Below are positions 6,940-15,887 of a DNA stretch of 21,016 nucleotides, one piece after another. Both the position numbers and the translations under genes were made by a program. Below the pieces are notes generated by a model. The model did not search any database, was not told where the DNA came from, and worked only from the letters and a program-made list of their open reading frames with translations. Origin of the DNA: Oscillospiraceae bacterium (lineage in GTDB: Bacteria > Bacillota > Clostridia > Oscillospirales > Acutalibacteraceae); the NCBI GenBank assembly GCA_902774165.1, contig CACYHJ010000026.1, positions 1-21,016 of the forward strand, written 5' to 3'. How positions within the stretch are numbered: the first letter of the stretch is position 1; every line of letters begins with the position of its first letter.

Positions 6940-6977
6940 AAAAAACCTGAATTGCCGATGAGCAATTCAGGTTTTTT
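6940..6977. terminator. Bidirectional terminator between convergent units
   Basis: A perfect 16-bp stem, with A6 on the left and T6 on the right, closes on a six-base loop (6956-6961). Because the tail is A-rich on one side and T-rich on the other, it can stop transcription both from the left and from putP on the minus strand. The convergent arrangement of the flanking genes fits this role. Confidence 0.85.
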
Positions 6978-6979
6978 CT

Positions 6980-7141
6980 GTGAGATGTGAAATGTGAGAT
7001 GTGAAATGTTTCGTTAAAATCCATTTCACTTTTCACATTTCACTTTTCACATTTCACTTTTCACATTTCACTTTTCACTTTTCACTTTTCACTTTTCACA
7101 TTTCACTTTTCACATTTCACATTTCACTTTTCACATTTCAC
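6980..7141. repeat. Inverted heptamer arrays GTGARAT and NTTTCAC
   Basis: The left arm 6980-7007 is four heptamers: GTGAGAT, GTGAAAT, GTGAGAT, GTGAAAT. After 15 unrelated bases, 7023-7141 contains 17 consecutive heptamers of the form (A or T)TTTCAC, the reverse complement of the left word. The long arm varies only at its first base, T or A. It ends six bases before the putP stop codon, so it lies in the 3' untranslated region of putP and could fold into a long hairpin. Copy number is likely to vary between strains. Confidence 0.85.
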
Positions 7142-7147
7142 ATAAAA

Positions 7148-8611
7148 TTATATTTCCTCTTTCGATGCGACCTTGTCGAAGAGCGCGGTCACTTCGGCGG
7201 AGGGAGCCTTGGTCACAAGAGACACCACGACGGTGACGATGAGGCCGCAGACGAAGCCGGGGATGATCTCATACAGGCCGAAGCTGCCAAGGAAGGCAAG
7301 CCAGAGGATATCCACCGCTGCGCCGGTGATGATTCCCGCGGCTGCGCCGGCGAAGGTAAGCCTGCGCCAGAACAGGGACAGCAGGATGACCGGGCCGAAG
7401 GCGGCGCCGAACACGCCCCACGCGTTGGAGACCAGGTCCATGATCGTGCCGCTGTTGGGAGCGGAGGCGATCAGCAGGGCGACGACGGCGATCAAAAGCA
7501 CCACCACGCGGCCCACCCAGAGCATCTCCTTGTCGCTGGCCTTGCCTTTTCTGATGATCGGCTTATACACGTCGCTGGCGAAGGCGGAGGCGCTGGCAAG
7601 CAGCTGGCTGTCCGCCGTGGACATGGACGCGGCGAGGATCGCGGAAAGCAGGATGCCGCTGATCACCGCGGGGAAAATCCTGCGGACGATCTGAATGAAC
7701 ACCGTGGAGTCGTCGGTGATCTGACCGAGGAACATTCTGCCGGCGATGGCGGCGACCACGGAGAAAATGAGGATCAGCACAGTCCAGGTGATGCCGATGC
7801 CGGCGCTTCTTCTGACGTCCTTATCGGAACGCACAGACATAAAGCGGATGATGATATGGGGCATGCCGAAGTAGCCCAGGCCCCAGCCGAGGCCGGAGGC
7901 GATGTCTTTCCAGCCGGTGAACATGTTCCAGTAACTGTCGCCCACAGCGCCCAGCGTGGACTGGCCCTGACCGTTCTGCACCAGCACAAGGGCAAAGATC
8001 GGGGCGATCAGAAGCGCGCCCAGCATCAGAAGGCCCTGGAAGAAGTCGGTCCAGCAGACGGCGGAGAAGCCGCCCAGGAAGGTGTAGGAAATGATGATGG
8101 CGGCGGCGATATACATCGCGATCTTCGGGTCTAGCCCTACCACGGTGTTGAACAGCGTGCCGCAGGCCTTGATGCTGCTGGCGGCGTAAACGGTATATGC
8201 CACAAGGAAGATGACCGCGCAGATCACCTGCAGCGCCCGGTTGGACGAGAGGAACCGGTTGGTCAGATACTGCGGGATGGTGATGCTGTCCTTCGCGGCG
8301 ATGGAATAGCGGCGAAGGCGCGGCGCCTCAAAGATCCAGCTCAGCGCGTAGCCGATGGCAAGACCGATGGCGATCCAGGTCTGGCCGAGGCCGGCCGCAT
8401 AGATCGACGCGGGCAGGCCCATCAGCACCCAGGCGCTCATATCCGACGCGCCTGCGGACAGGGCGGAGACCACGGGGCCCATCTTTCTGCCGCCGAGGAA
8501 ATAGTCCTTCTCGCCGCCGGCCCGGGTTTTCAGGAAGAAATAAACGCCGATGCCCAGCATGAACACAAGGTAAACGATAAATACGATCAATTCAGTGGTT
8601 GATTTTTCCAT
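7148..8611 (-). CDS. putP: Sodium/proline symporter
   Basis: A 487-residue inner-membrane transporter of the solute:sodium symporter family, close in length to E. coli PutP (502). It imports proline with sodium. The family signature LSAGASDMSAWVLMGLP is at 51-67; D57 and S59 correspond to the sodium-site residues around D55 in E. coli. SMSTADSQLL at 329-338 carries the S-T pair of the second sodium site. About 12-13 hydrophobic helices are visible, starting near residue 7. The ATG at 8611 has AAGGAG about ten bases upstream; an open extension to 8656 is rich in Pro, Arg and Lys and is not used. It has its own promoter and runs convergent to the upstream plus-strand units. The neighbouring genes do not suggest proline catabolism, so a role in osmotic balance or nutrition cannot be decided. 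Confidence 0.93.
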   Translation of the reverse strand: MEKSTTELIVFIVYLVFMLGIGVYFFLKTRAGGEKDYFLGGRKMGPVVSALSAGASDMSAWVLMGLPASIYAAGLGQTWIAIGLAIGYALSWIFEAPRLRRYSIAAKDSITIPQYLTNRFLSSNRALQVICAVIFLVAYTVYAASSIKACGTLFNTVVGLDPKIAMYIAAAIIISYTFLGGFSAVCWTDFFQGLLMLGALLIAPIFALVLVQNGQGQSTLGAVGDSYWNMFTGWKDIASGLGWGLGYFGMPHIIIRFMSVRSDKDVRRSAGIGITWTVLILIFSVVAAIAGRMFLGQITDDSTVFIQIVRRIFPAVISGILLSAILAASMSTADSQLLASASAFASDVYKPIIRKGKASDKEMLWVGRVVVLLIAVVALLIASAPNSGTIMDLVSNAWGVFGAAFGPVILLSLFWRRLTFAGAAAGIITGAAVDILWLAFLGSFGLYEIIPGFVCGLIVTVVVSLVTKAPSAEVTALFDKVASKEEI

Positions 8612-8674
8612 CTTTTGCCGTGCTCCTTTTTTTCGCGGCGGACGCGGGCCCGCCAACGATATGATTTAAATTTT

Positions 8675-8703
8675 ATTATACATGACCGCGCCGTGAATTG
8701 CAA
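8675..8703 (-). promoter_or_regulatory. Promoter of putP
   Basis: Read on the minus strand, TTGCAA (8698-8703) is followed after 17 bases by a perfect TATAAT (8675-8680). The predicted transcript starts about 55 bases before the putP ATG. Between this promoter and the rqcP stop codon lie AT-rich bases and a small AATGCAT/ATGCATT hairpin, with no gene. Confidence 0.75.
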
Positions 8704-8816
8704 GTAAAAATATACAAAAAAACACATATCAAGCCCGAAAACGGTCGATTCTTTTAATTAACTGCTTTAATAAATGCATATTCATGCATTCCGGCGCAAA
8801 AAAGGGCGGCGGGCGC

Positions 8817-9059
8817 TCAGCCGACGATTTCGTACATCATCGCCGCGTCGTCCTTCGTTGCGAACTCGCGGACGGAAAGCACCCGGGCTCTGATCAGGTT
8901 CGCGCCCATGCGGATCTCGATCAGGTCGCCCTCTTTGACCTCAAGGGACGCGCGGGCGATCTTGCCGTTGACCTCCACGTGCTTCGCGTCGCACAGCTCG
9001 TTGGCGACGGTGCGGCGCTTCACCAGCCGCGACACCTTCAGATATTTGTCCAGTCTCAT
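8817..9059 (-). CDS. rqcP: S4-domain RNA-binding protein RqcP (YabO)
   Basis: An 80-residue protein consisting almost entirely of an S4 RNA-binding fold. MRLDKYLKVSRLVKRRTVAN at the start and VNGKIARASLEVKEGDLIEI in the middle are characteristic of the YabO/RqcP/Hsp15 group. In Bacillus RqcP binds stalled 50S subunits with RqcH and supports C-terminal alanine tailing of incomplete chains. The ATG at 9059 has AAAAGGAG seven bases upstream. It is the last gene of a minus-strand run after mazG and hup, as yabO follows yabN in Bacillus. The yabP, yabQ and divIC genes that usually come next are absent here; putP follows instead. A C-rich stretch and T6 run after the stop, but no clear terminator stem is visible. 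Confidence 0.88.
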   Translation of the reverse strand: MRLDKYLKVSRLVKRRTVANELCDAKHVEVNGKIARASLEVKEGDLIEIRMGANLIRARVLSVREFATKDDAAMMYEIVG

Positions 9060-9094
9060 GGTCTTTCTCCTTTTTTACAAATTGATATAATAAA

Positions 9095-9120
9095 AGAACA
9101 AGGGGCTGTTGCACAGCCCC
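9095..9120 (-). terminator. Intrinsic terminator after hup
   Basis: GGGGCTGT (9102-9109) pairs with ACAGCCCC (9113-9120) over a TGC loop. On the minus strand the stem is followed by TTGTTCTTTT. It would end most hup transcripts, with some read-through into rqcP or a separate start for rqcP. Confidence 0.75.
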
Positions 9121-9146
9121 CTCTAAATCCATGGATCAAAGCGCGG

Positions 9147-9180
9147 GAGAACGGCAGATGGCGTCGCAGCCGCCGTTCTC
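9147..9180 (-). other. Stem-loop in the hup 3' region
   Basis: GAGAACGGC (9147-9155) pairs perfectly with GCCGTTCTC (9172-9180) across a 16-base loop, upstream of the terminator and just after the hup stop. It may stabilise the abundant hup mRNA, or the 100-nt tail may yield a small RNA. No further support. Confidence 0.4.
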
Positions 9181-9197
9181 GCCGCTGTAAAGGCAAA

Positions 9198-9476
9198 TTA
9201 TTTGCCTGCAACCGCGTCCTTCAGACCTTTGCCCGCCTTGAAAGCAGGAACCTTGGCTGCGGGAACGGTGATGGTCTCGCCGGTTCTGGGATTGCGACCC
9301 TGCTTCTCAGCACGCTCACGAATTTCGAAGCTGCCGAAGCCCGCGATCTGTACGCCCTCGCCTGCGGCAAGAGTATCGGAAACGACCGCGAAAAGAGCGT
9401 TGACGGCCTTCTCGGCGTCCTTCTTGGAGCTGCCGGCCTTCGCGGCTACCGCACTGATAAGATCAGTCTTGTTCAT
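9198..9476 (-). CDS. hup: DNA-binding protein HU
   Basis: A 92-residue histone-like protein of the HU/IHF family that bends and compacts DNA as a dimer. The N-terminal helices MNKTDLISAVAAKAG... are followed by GFGSF at 46-50 and the beta-arm signature RNPRTGETI at 61-69, where the proline intercalates into DNA. Length and sequence are typical, with no insertions. The ATG at 9476 has a near-perfect AAGGAGG site, consistent with high expression. A TATAAT lies just before the ribosome binding site without a good -35 box, so the gene may be read mainly from the mazG promoter. It is inserted between mazG and rqcP and followed by a good terminator. Confidence 0.95.
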   Translation of the reverse strand: MNKTDLISAVAAKAGSSKKDAEKAVNALFAVVSDTLAAGEGVQIAGFGSFEIRERAEKQGRNPRTGETITVPAAKVPAFKAGKGLKDAVAGK

Positions 9477-9530
9477 CCTGTTAAACCTCCTTTTTTAATT
9501 ATATTCCAAAGCTGTTAAGCTCATTGGCAG

Positions 9531-10319
9531 TTAATTGTGTTTGCTCAGCGCCTCTTCCCAGAGGCTGTCCGATTCCGTTAAAAGCGCGTCGGGGTCGCTC
9601 CCGTCCTCAACCTGGGAAAACGACTCGATAAAGGCGTCCGTCTCGCCCGTCAGGGCAAGCTCGGGATCGGCCTTCACCAGATCCGCAAGGCTCGCTGCGT
9701 CAAACAGCAGCTTGCCGAACATCAGGTCGTTCGCCTCGGGATGCTTCATCCTGAGCACCAAACCGAGGGCCTGAACGTCGGCGGAGAGTTTTTCCACCAG
9801 CTCCTCGGGGGAATCCTTCACCACGCCGGATTTCACGGCCTTGTGGTGGATCTTCTCCGCCCGCATCAGCGCGGGCAGCTCCCGCGGGACCGCTCTCATG
9901 GCGGAGGTATAAGTCTCCTGTTTTTTGGATTGCCGCTTGATGGCGTCCCAGTTGGCGAGCACGTCCTCGGTTCCCTCAACGTGAACCTCGCCGAACACGT
10001 GGGGATGCCGCTCGATCAGTTTTTTGCAGATGCCGTCGGCGATATCGGAAAAATCGAAGTTGCCCGCCTCGCGCTCGATCTGCGCGTGGAACACCACCTG
10101 CATGAGCACGTCGCCCAGCTCTTCGCGCATGAGCGCTTTATCGTCCTTATTGATAGCCTCGATGACCTCGTAGGTCTCTTCGATAAAATCTCTGCGGATG
10201 CTTTTGTGGGTCTGGACCGCGTCCCAGGGGCAGCCGCCCTCGGGCCGCCGGAGGATCTCCATGATCTCGAGAAGATCTCCGATTTCGTATTTTTCTTTAA
10301 ACTTAAAATCGACAGCCAT
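9531..10319 (-). CDS. mazG: Nucleoside triphosphate pyrophosphohydrolase MazG
   Basis: A 262-residue all-alpha pyrophosphatase that hydrolyses (d)NTPs to the monophosphates and clears non-canonical nucleotides. The first MazG domain is intact: GGCPWDAVQTHKSI near 28-41, EETYEVIEAI with E47, E48 and E51, EELGDVLMQVVFHA with E67 and D70, and the linker RHPHVFGE. The second domain (about 150-245) keeps the shape, including RAEKIHHKA, but the metal motif E-x-x-G-D is replaced by FGKLLFDAA, so it has probably lost catalysis. The tetrapyrrole-methylase domain that is fused in Bacillus YabN is absent. The ATG at 10319 has GGGAG nine bases upstream. A good promoter lies just before it, and hup follows after 54 bases. 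Confidence 0.93.
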   Translation of the reverse strand: MAVDFKFKEKYEIGDLLEIMEILRRPEGGCPWDAVQTHKSIRRDFIEETYEVIEAINKDDKALMREELGDVLMQVVFHAQIEREAGNFDFSDIADGICKKLIERHPHVFGEVHVEGTEDVLANWDAIKRQSKKQETYTSAMRAVPRELPALMRAEKIHHKAVKSGVVKDSPEELVEKLSADVQALGLVLRMKHPEANDLMFGKLLFDAASLADLVKADPELALTGETDAFIESFSQVEDGSDPDALLTESDSLWEEALSKHN

Positions 10320-10353
10320 GCTAACAAACTCCCAATCACGCTGACATTTTCTT

Positions 10354-10382
10354 ATTTTACTCTATTATTCCGCATTTTGCAA
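10354..10382 (-). promoter_or_regulatory. Promoter of mazG-hup-rqcP
   Basis: On the minus strand TTGCAA (10377-10382) is followed after 17 bases by TAAAAT (10354-10359), about 35 bases before the mazG ATG. Together with the stem-loop behind the flippase gene it separates the two transcription units. Confidence 0.65.
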
Positions 10383-10445
10383 GTATTTTTCTGATTTTCT
10401 ACCCGTTTGGAATCATTTTTTCCGTTTTTTCTGGGAAAAAATCCC

Positions 10446-10480
10446 GTTCCGGCCGTATTTCGGCCGTCTTTTCGCGGAAC
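10446..10480 (-). terminator. Possible terminator after the flippase gene
   Basis: GTTCCG (10446-10451) pairs with CGGAAC (10475-10480), and inside it CGGCCG pairs with CGGCCG across tattt. On the minus strand a GGGATTTTTT tract follows. The stem is interrupted and the T-run is offset, so this is only a plausible terminator. Confidence 0.35.
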
Positions 10481-10544
10481 AACCGTTGTTTTAATGCGTC
10501 GTCCCGCCGCCCGTTCGCATCGCAGATTCCGTTCCTGCCGCGTC

Positions 10545-12365
10545 TCAGTCGTCCCCGCGCATAAAGCCGTGCCGCACCAGCAGCCGCACGAGCTTATCGC
10601 CCTTGGGCAGCATGCGCACGTCGTCCTTCTCGATGGCGCGGGTCAGGAACATGGTGATGAAGAAGAACGCCACCGCAAAGACCGCCGCGATTACCATCGC
10701 CACGGAAACGTGGCTGAGATAGGCGTTGGGATTCGCCAGCGCGGGAACGTGGCTGAGAATGCCGGATACCATCCCGTTGACCGCCCAGGCGGCCGCGCCG
10801 CCGACGACGGAACAGAACAGGGGCTTGAAGAACACCGAGCCGAAACGGACCCTTGCGTGCGACGCCCGCAGCAGCGCGATCACGTCGATCAGCGCCACGA
10901 CAAGATAGCAGGAAACCGTGCCGACGATCGCCCCGTAGATATTGACCTTCGGGATCCCGATCATCAGATAGTTCACGCCGATCTTGAACACCGCGCCGAT
11001 CAGCAGCGCAATCAGGGGCACGTAAGTCTTGCCGATCGCCTGCAGCATATTCGTCAGCGGCTGGGTGATGGACAGGGCGAACGCCGCGAAGCAGTAGATC
11101 GACATGATCGAGGAGGAGAGGGTGATCGCGGACATGGTGTCTTTCTGACCCCAATACAGCGTGGAAAGGATCGGCCCGGACAGAATGCCCATGATCGTTC
11201 CGAGGGGCATCGCGATGATCATGGAGGTGCGGATTACGGATTCGATCGACGATTCGATCCCCCTGTGGTCTTTGAGCGTCCACGCCTCCGAAAGCACGGG
11301 GATCGCGCTGATGCCGAGCGTCACGGTCAGCGCGGGCAGAAGATTGCGGAAATCGCTGGCGATCTCGTAAGCGCCGTACAGATATTTCGGCAGATCGGCA
11401 AAGCTGACGCCTCCGGCGTTCATCGCCGTGCCGTAGATCCCGCGCAGAACGTCGGCGTGCGCCTCGGTGATCTCTGCCAGACGGAACTGGATCGTCCAGG
11501 AATCGATCAGGTTGGTCAGATTGAAAACCGCCGTACTCAGCACGATCGGGAACGCGATGCGGACAAGGCTCCCCGCGAGCGTTTTCTGCCGGGGGGGTTC
11601 GGCGGAAGCGGCAAGCTCCGCCGCCGTGATCGCGTCGCCGCGCAGACGGTAACGGATCCAGACGTACAGGAACGCCAGCACGGTGCTTAACGTCACGCCG
11701 AGGATCGCCGCGGCGGCCGAGAACGGGTAGATCGCCCTGTGGGCGGCGTCCGCGTCGGCGCATACGACCCCGAAGACCGTTCCGGAGGAAGCGAACTGCG
11801 ACATACCGTAGGAGTCGACGAACCGCGCGAGCAGCACGCCGATGACCATCTTGCCGACCGCCTCAATGACCTCGGAGACCGCCGTCGGCGTCATATTCCT
11901 CAGGCCGTTGTAATAGCCGCGGTATGTACTCATCACGCAGCAGAAAAAGACGCAGGGCGCAAGGGCAACGATCGCGTAGACGTTTTCATCCATATCCTTC
12001 AGGGAATGGGAAAAGGGATACGCCAGCGCCGCAAGCAGCACCGTGCCGAGCACGCCGGTGAAAATGAACAGCTTGCGGGAAACGCGCAGCACCTGCCTTG
12101 CGCTGCGGAACTCGTTCAACGCCATATAATGCGCGACAAGGCGGGACATGGCAGTCGGCAGACCTGCCAGCGCGATATTGTAAATGGGCAGGAAGATGCT
12201 GTAAGCGTTGCTGTAATACGGTCTTCCCACGATTCCCAGCACCTGATTGATGGGAATTTTATACAGAATGCCGATCACGTGCGTGACGATCGTGGCGATC
12301 AGCAACACGAGCGCGCCGTTGAGCAGGCTCTGTTTTTTTCTCGTCTGCTGCTTTTTCGGTGACAA
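10545..12365 (-). CDS. MATE/MurJ-superfamily polysaccharide flippase (YabM/SpoVB-like)
   Basis: A polytopic membrane protein of about 606 residues with roughly 14 hydrophobic segments, of the MVF/polysaccharide-transport group that includes SpoVB, YabM and MurJ. Such proteins flip lipid-linked sugar precursors. Early signatures include a helix with ILYKIPINQVLG, then YSNAYSIFLPIYNIALAGLP and a YRGYYNGLRNM loop near 145-165. Two long loops carry unusual inserts, one around SQFASSGTVFGVVCADADAAH and one around 300-330. I chose a TTG start at 12365 because AAGGA sits six bases before it; an in-frame ATG at 12383 adds MKEGTA, lacks a ribosome binding site, but overlaps the stop of a short upstream frame (TAATG). 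Position before mazG and rqcP matches yabM. Whether the role is sporulation or cell-wall synthesis is not decided by sequence. Confidence 0.88.
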   Translation of the reverse strand: MSPKKQQTRKKQSLLNGALVLLIATIVTHVIGILYKIPINQVLGIVGRPYYSNAYSIFLPIYNIALAGLPTAMSRLVAHYMALNEFRSARQVLRVSRKLFIFTGVLGTVLLAALAYPFSHSLKDMDENVYAIVALAPCVFFCCVMSTYRGYYNGLRNMTPTAVSEVIEAVGKMVIGVLLARFVDSYGMSQFASSGTVFGVVCADADAAHRAIYPFSAAAAILGVTLSTVLAFLYVWIRYRLRGDAITAAELAASAEPPRQKTLAGSLVRIAFPIVLSTAVFNLTNLIDSWTIQFRLAEITEAHADVLRGIYGTAMNAGGVSFADLPKYLYGAYEIASDFRNLLPALTVTLGISAIPVLSEAWTLKDHRGIESSIESVIRTSMIIAMPLGTIMGILSGPILSTLYWGQKDTMSAITLSSSIMSIYCFAAFALSITQPLTNMLQAIGKTYVPLIALLIGAVFKIGVNYLMIGIPKVNIYGAIVGTVSCYLVVALIDVIALLRASHARVRFGSVFFKPLFCSVVGGAAAWAVNGMVSGILSHVPALANPNAYLSHVSVAMVIAAVFAVAFFFITMFLTRAIEKDDVRMLPKGDKLVRLLVRHGFMRGDD

Positions 12366-12424
12366 TGCCGTTCCTTCTTTCATTAACTGTCTTTACCGTA
12401 TGTTTGACGTATCATGCGGATTTC

Positions 12425-12559
12425 AGGCAACACCGCACAAATACGAATGCGCGTCTTGCCCCATCTTTGTTCCGTCATCTTGCACAGATTCTCCTTGACA
12501 ACCGTCAGGTTGCCTGCGGAGCTGCGCAATCCGCACGCCCGAATTGTGCGGTGTTGCCT
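12425..12559. mobile_element. MITE-like element with 16-bp perfect terminal inverted repeats
   Basis: AGGCAACACCGCACAA (12425-12440) is repeated inverted at 12544-12559, giving a 135-bp non-coding unit. A small CAACC/GGTTG hairpin lies inside. The right end touches the stop codon of the nucleoside kinase (12560-12562) without a spare base. No clear target duplication is visible. There is no transposase, so it would depend on an element in trans, and it lies in the leader of the flippase gene. Confidence 0.75.
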
Positions 12560-13477
12560 TTATTTTCCGAGGAATTCCCGCAAAAGGGAATTCCGGGGCG
12601 TGATCTCCTCGGGGACGAAGGCGAAGCCTTCCATTTTCCGCGCGAGAAGAACCGCGTTTTTATAGTAGATGCTGTCCTCCGGCACCGACTTCAGCAGCGC
12701 CGCCGCCTGATGGGCGAAGACGCAGGGCTCGTAGGCGTGGAAGGAGTTGATGCGGAAATCCGCCCGCCGCGAGAAGGGGAACAGATGCTCATCCTCCCCC
12801 GTCAGCACGCCCCTCCACATGGAAAAGGTGTTTTCCGGGGAGCTGGCGCGGTATTTGTAATCGCGGATCATCCGGCGCACAAAGCGCAGGTCGCGCTTGT
12901 TCAGATAGATATTGTTCTCGGCGCAGATCCGCGCGGAGACGGTGATAAAGCCGAAAAAGAGCTGCTCCTGCGGCAGGCCGTCGGTGATCACCGGATTGAG
13001 GGCGTGCAGCCCCTCGATCACCAGGATGTCCTCTTTGTTCAGCCGGATATCGTTGGTTTTTTCGCTGCGCCTGCCGGTGGTGAAATCGAAGATCGGCAGA
13101 GAAGCGCTCCCGGTGCGCAAAAGGCGGGACAGACAGTCTGTGATGCAGGGGATATCCAGCGCCCACACCGTTTCGTAATCGTCGGTGCCGTCGTCACGCT
13201 TGGGCCCCTTGCCCCGGTCGAGATAAAAATCGTCCAGCGACACAACGTAGGCCTCGCCCCCGCGGGAGGTGAAATATTCGTCGAGAATCGACGCGGTGGT
13301 TGTTTTCCCGGCGGAGCTGGGGCCCGCCAGCATGAACAGCTTGCTGCCCTTCTCCGCCGCAAGGCGACCCGCCTCGCAGACCTGGTCCCGGAACGCGCGC
13401 TCGCATTCGCGCACAAAGCCGGGGCCGTCCTCGCTGATCGCGGAATTGATATAGGAGATCTGATAATTGACCGCCAT
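12560..13477 (-). CDS. Uridine kinase-like nucleoside kinase
   Basis: A 305-residue P-loop kinase of the uridine kinase/phosphoribulokinase family, which phosphorylates nucleosides (probably uridine or cytidine) with NTP. The Walker A loop GPSSAGKT is at 52-59, the SLDDFY motif that binds the nucleoside at 80-85 and the Walker B-like VIEGLHALNP at 153-162. RRMIRDYKYRASSPENT further on is the lid region. Many clostridial relatives are about 550 residues and carry an N-terminal TGS/threonyl-tRNA-synthetase-like part; this one has only the kinase part plus a C-terminal helical region. The ATG at 13477 has AGGTGAG nearby; an open extension to 13666 is translated repeat sequence and is not used. 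A weak GTGAAA-18-TATTAT promoter lies near 13630-13660. A MITE-like element abuts the stop codon. Confidence 0.85.
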   Translation of the reverse strand: MAVNYQISYINSAISEDGPGFVRECERAFRDQVCEAGRLAAEKGSKLFMLAGPSSAGKTTTASILDEYFTSRGGEAYVVSLDDFYLDRGKGPKRDDGTDDYETVWALDIPCITDCLSRLLRTGSASLPIFDFTTGRRSEKTNDIRLNKEDILVIEGLHALNPVITDGLPQEQLFFGFITVSARICAENNIYLNKRDLRFVRRMIRDYKYRASSPENTFSMWRGVLTGEDEHLFPFSRRADFRINSFHAYEPCVFAHQAAALLKSVPEDSIYYKNAVLLARKMEGFAFVPEEITPRNSLLREFLGK

Positions 13478-13564
13478 GGTCTCACCTGCTTTCCGGCCCT
13501 CCGGACCTGCGTCCGGGCGACCCGATTCTGTCGTAATTTGTTTTGTTAACCGAAACCGCAGTGA

Positions 13565-13718
13565 AATTCGGAATTCAAGTCCCGAGTACCGAGACCCGAG
13601 TCTCGAGGTGTTAAATCTGAGCAGGATTACAATATAATAGCCGCGGTTTCTCTCAGTTTTCACCATGTCGCATAGACTTTAAGTTTGTACCTTGGTCTCG
13701 GGTCTCGAGACTCGAAAC
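13565..13718. repeat. Inverted heptamer arrays CCGAGNN / TCGGGTC in the kinase leader
   Basis: The left array 13565-13606 is six heptamers in one phase: AATTCGG, AATTCAA, GTCCCGA, GTACCGA, GACCCGA, GTCTCGA. The right array 13691-13718 is four: CTTGGTC, TCGGGTC, TCGAGAC, TCGAAAC, whose reverse complements are variants of the left words. The ~84-bp core contains the possible kinase promoter but no gene. The first left word AATTCGG recurs, inverted, in the array at 13790-13817, so the two arrays may form one larger nested inverted structure. Confidence 0.7.
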
Positions 13719-13781
13719 TGTAAACTCAAACCATTATGGAAAATCATGCGGAAACCCGCCGTTTCGAACGACGGAAAGGTT

Positions 13782-15250
<1,469 letters not shown>

Positions 15251-15257
<7 letters not shown>

Positions 15258-15883
15258 AATCCGTCGTTTTTTAATAACATTCCGATATAATAATTTCCGC
15301 TGCGTTCGTGTTCCAGGGTCGTCGCGCCGCCGTGGCCGGGCCAGACGGTATAATCTCCGGGCAGGCTCACCAGCCGCCGCAGGGAGGAGCGCATCTGCTC
15401 CGGGTCGCTGCCGGGAAAATCCGTCCTGCCGATCCCGCCGGAAAAGAGCGTATCGCCGCTCAGCAGGAACCCGTCGCCGACGAAGCAGACCGAGCCGGGC
15501 GAATGGCCGGGGGTGTGCAGCACCCGCAGCCCGCCGAAGCCAAGCGCCTCCCCGTCTGTCAGAAGCCGGTCGGGGACGAAGCAGTCCTGCCTGAGGCCGA
15601 GGAATTCCGACGCGAGGCTCAGGCTCGCGTCGCCTGCCATCGGCGCGTCGTCCCGGTGGATCAGCACCGGCGCCCCGGTGGCTTTTTTCAGCCCGGCGAC
15701 GCCCATGATATGGTCAAAATGGCCGTGGGTGATCAGGATCCATCGCAGATCCTTCCCCCGGACCGCCTCAAGGAGGCGCGGCGTCGGCGCGCCGGGATCG
15801 ACGATCGCCGAGACGCCGTTCTCATCGGTCAAAAGATAGGTATTCGCCCAGCGGTCGCCGAAAAACAGCGGTTCGATCTTCAT
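15251..15883 (-). CDS. Metallo-beta-lactamase-fold hydrolase (glyoxalase II-like, YqgX type)
   Basis: A 210-residue MBL-fold enzyme. The metal motif THGHFDHIMG (H53, H55, D57, H58), H127 in HTPGHSPGS, D144 in SGDTLF and H184 in WPGHGG give a complete two-metal site. The compact form without the C-terminal glutathione-binding domain of true glyoxalase II suggests a YqgX/GloC-like thioester hydrolase, probably detoxifying methylglyoxal adducts; the substrate is inferred. The ATG at 15883 has AAAAGGATAAG upstream, four bases after the dtd stop. Its own stop overlaps the hemZ start. MBL genes in this position between dtd and hemZ are common in Clostridia. Confidence 0.88.
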
Positions 15884-15887
15884 ATTC

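Noticed and set aside
7023..7141. A CRISPR-like regular repeat.
   Set aside because: The units are contiguous 7-mers without spacers and no cas gene is present.
7001..8134. A 377-codon plus-strand frame starting in the TTTCAC array.
   Set aside because: It begins with repeat-encoded peptide and continues as the shadow of putP, which has full family motifs on the other strand.
10407..11690. A 427-codon plus-strand frame over the flippase gene.
   Set aside because: Arg/His/Asp-rich shadow sequence; the minus strand encodes a clear membrane protein.
12383..12478. A 31-codon frame inside and after the MITE as a leader peptide gene.
   Set aside because: It has only a distant ribosome binding site and its sequence is mostly MITE-derived; kept as a remark, not as a gene.
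13478..13666. An N-terminal extension of the nucleoside kinase.
   Set aside because: The extra residues are translated heptamer repeats; the ATG at 13477 has an upstream ribosome binding site.
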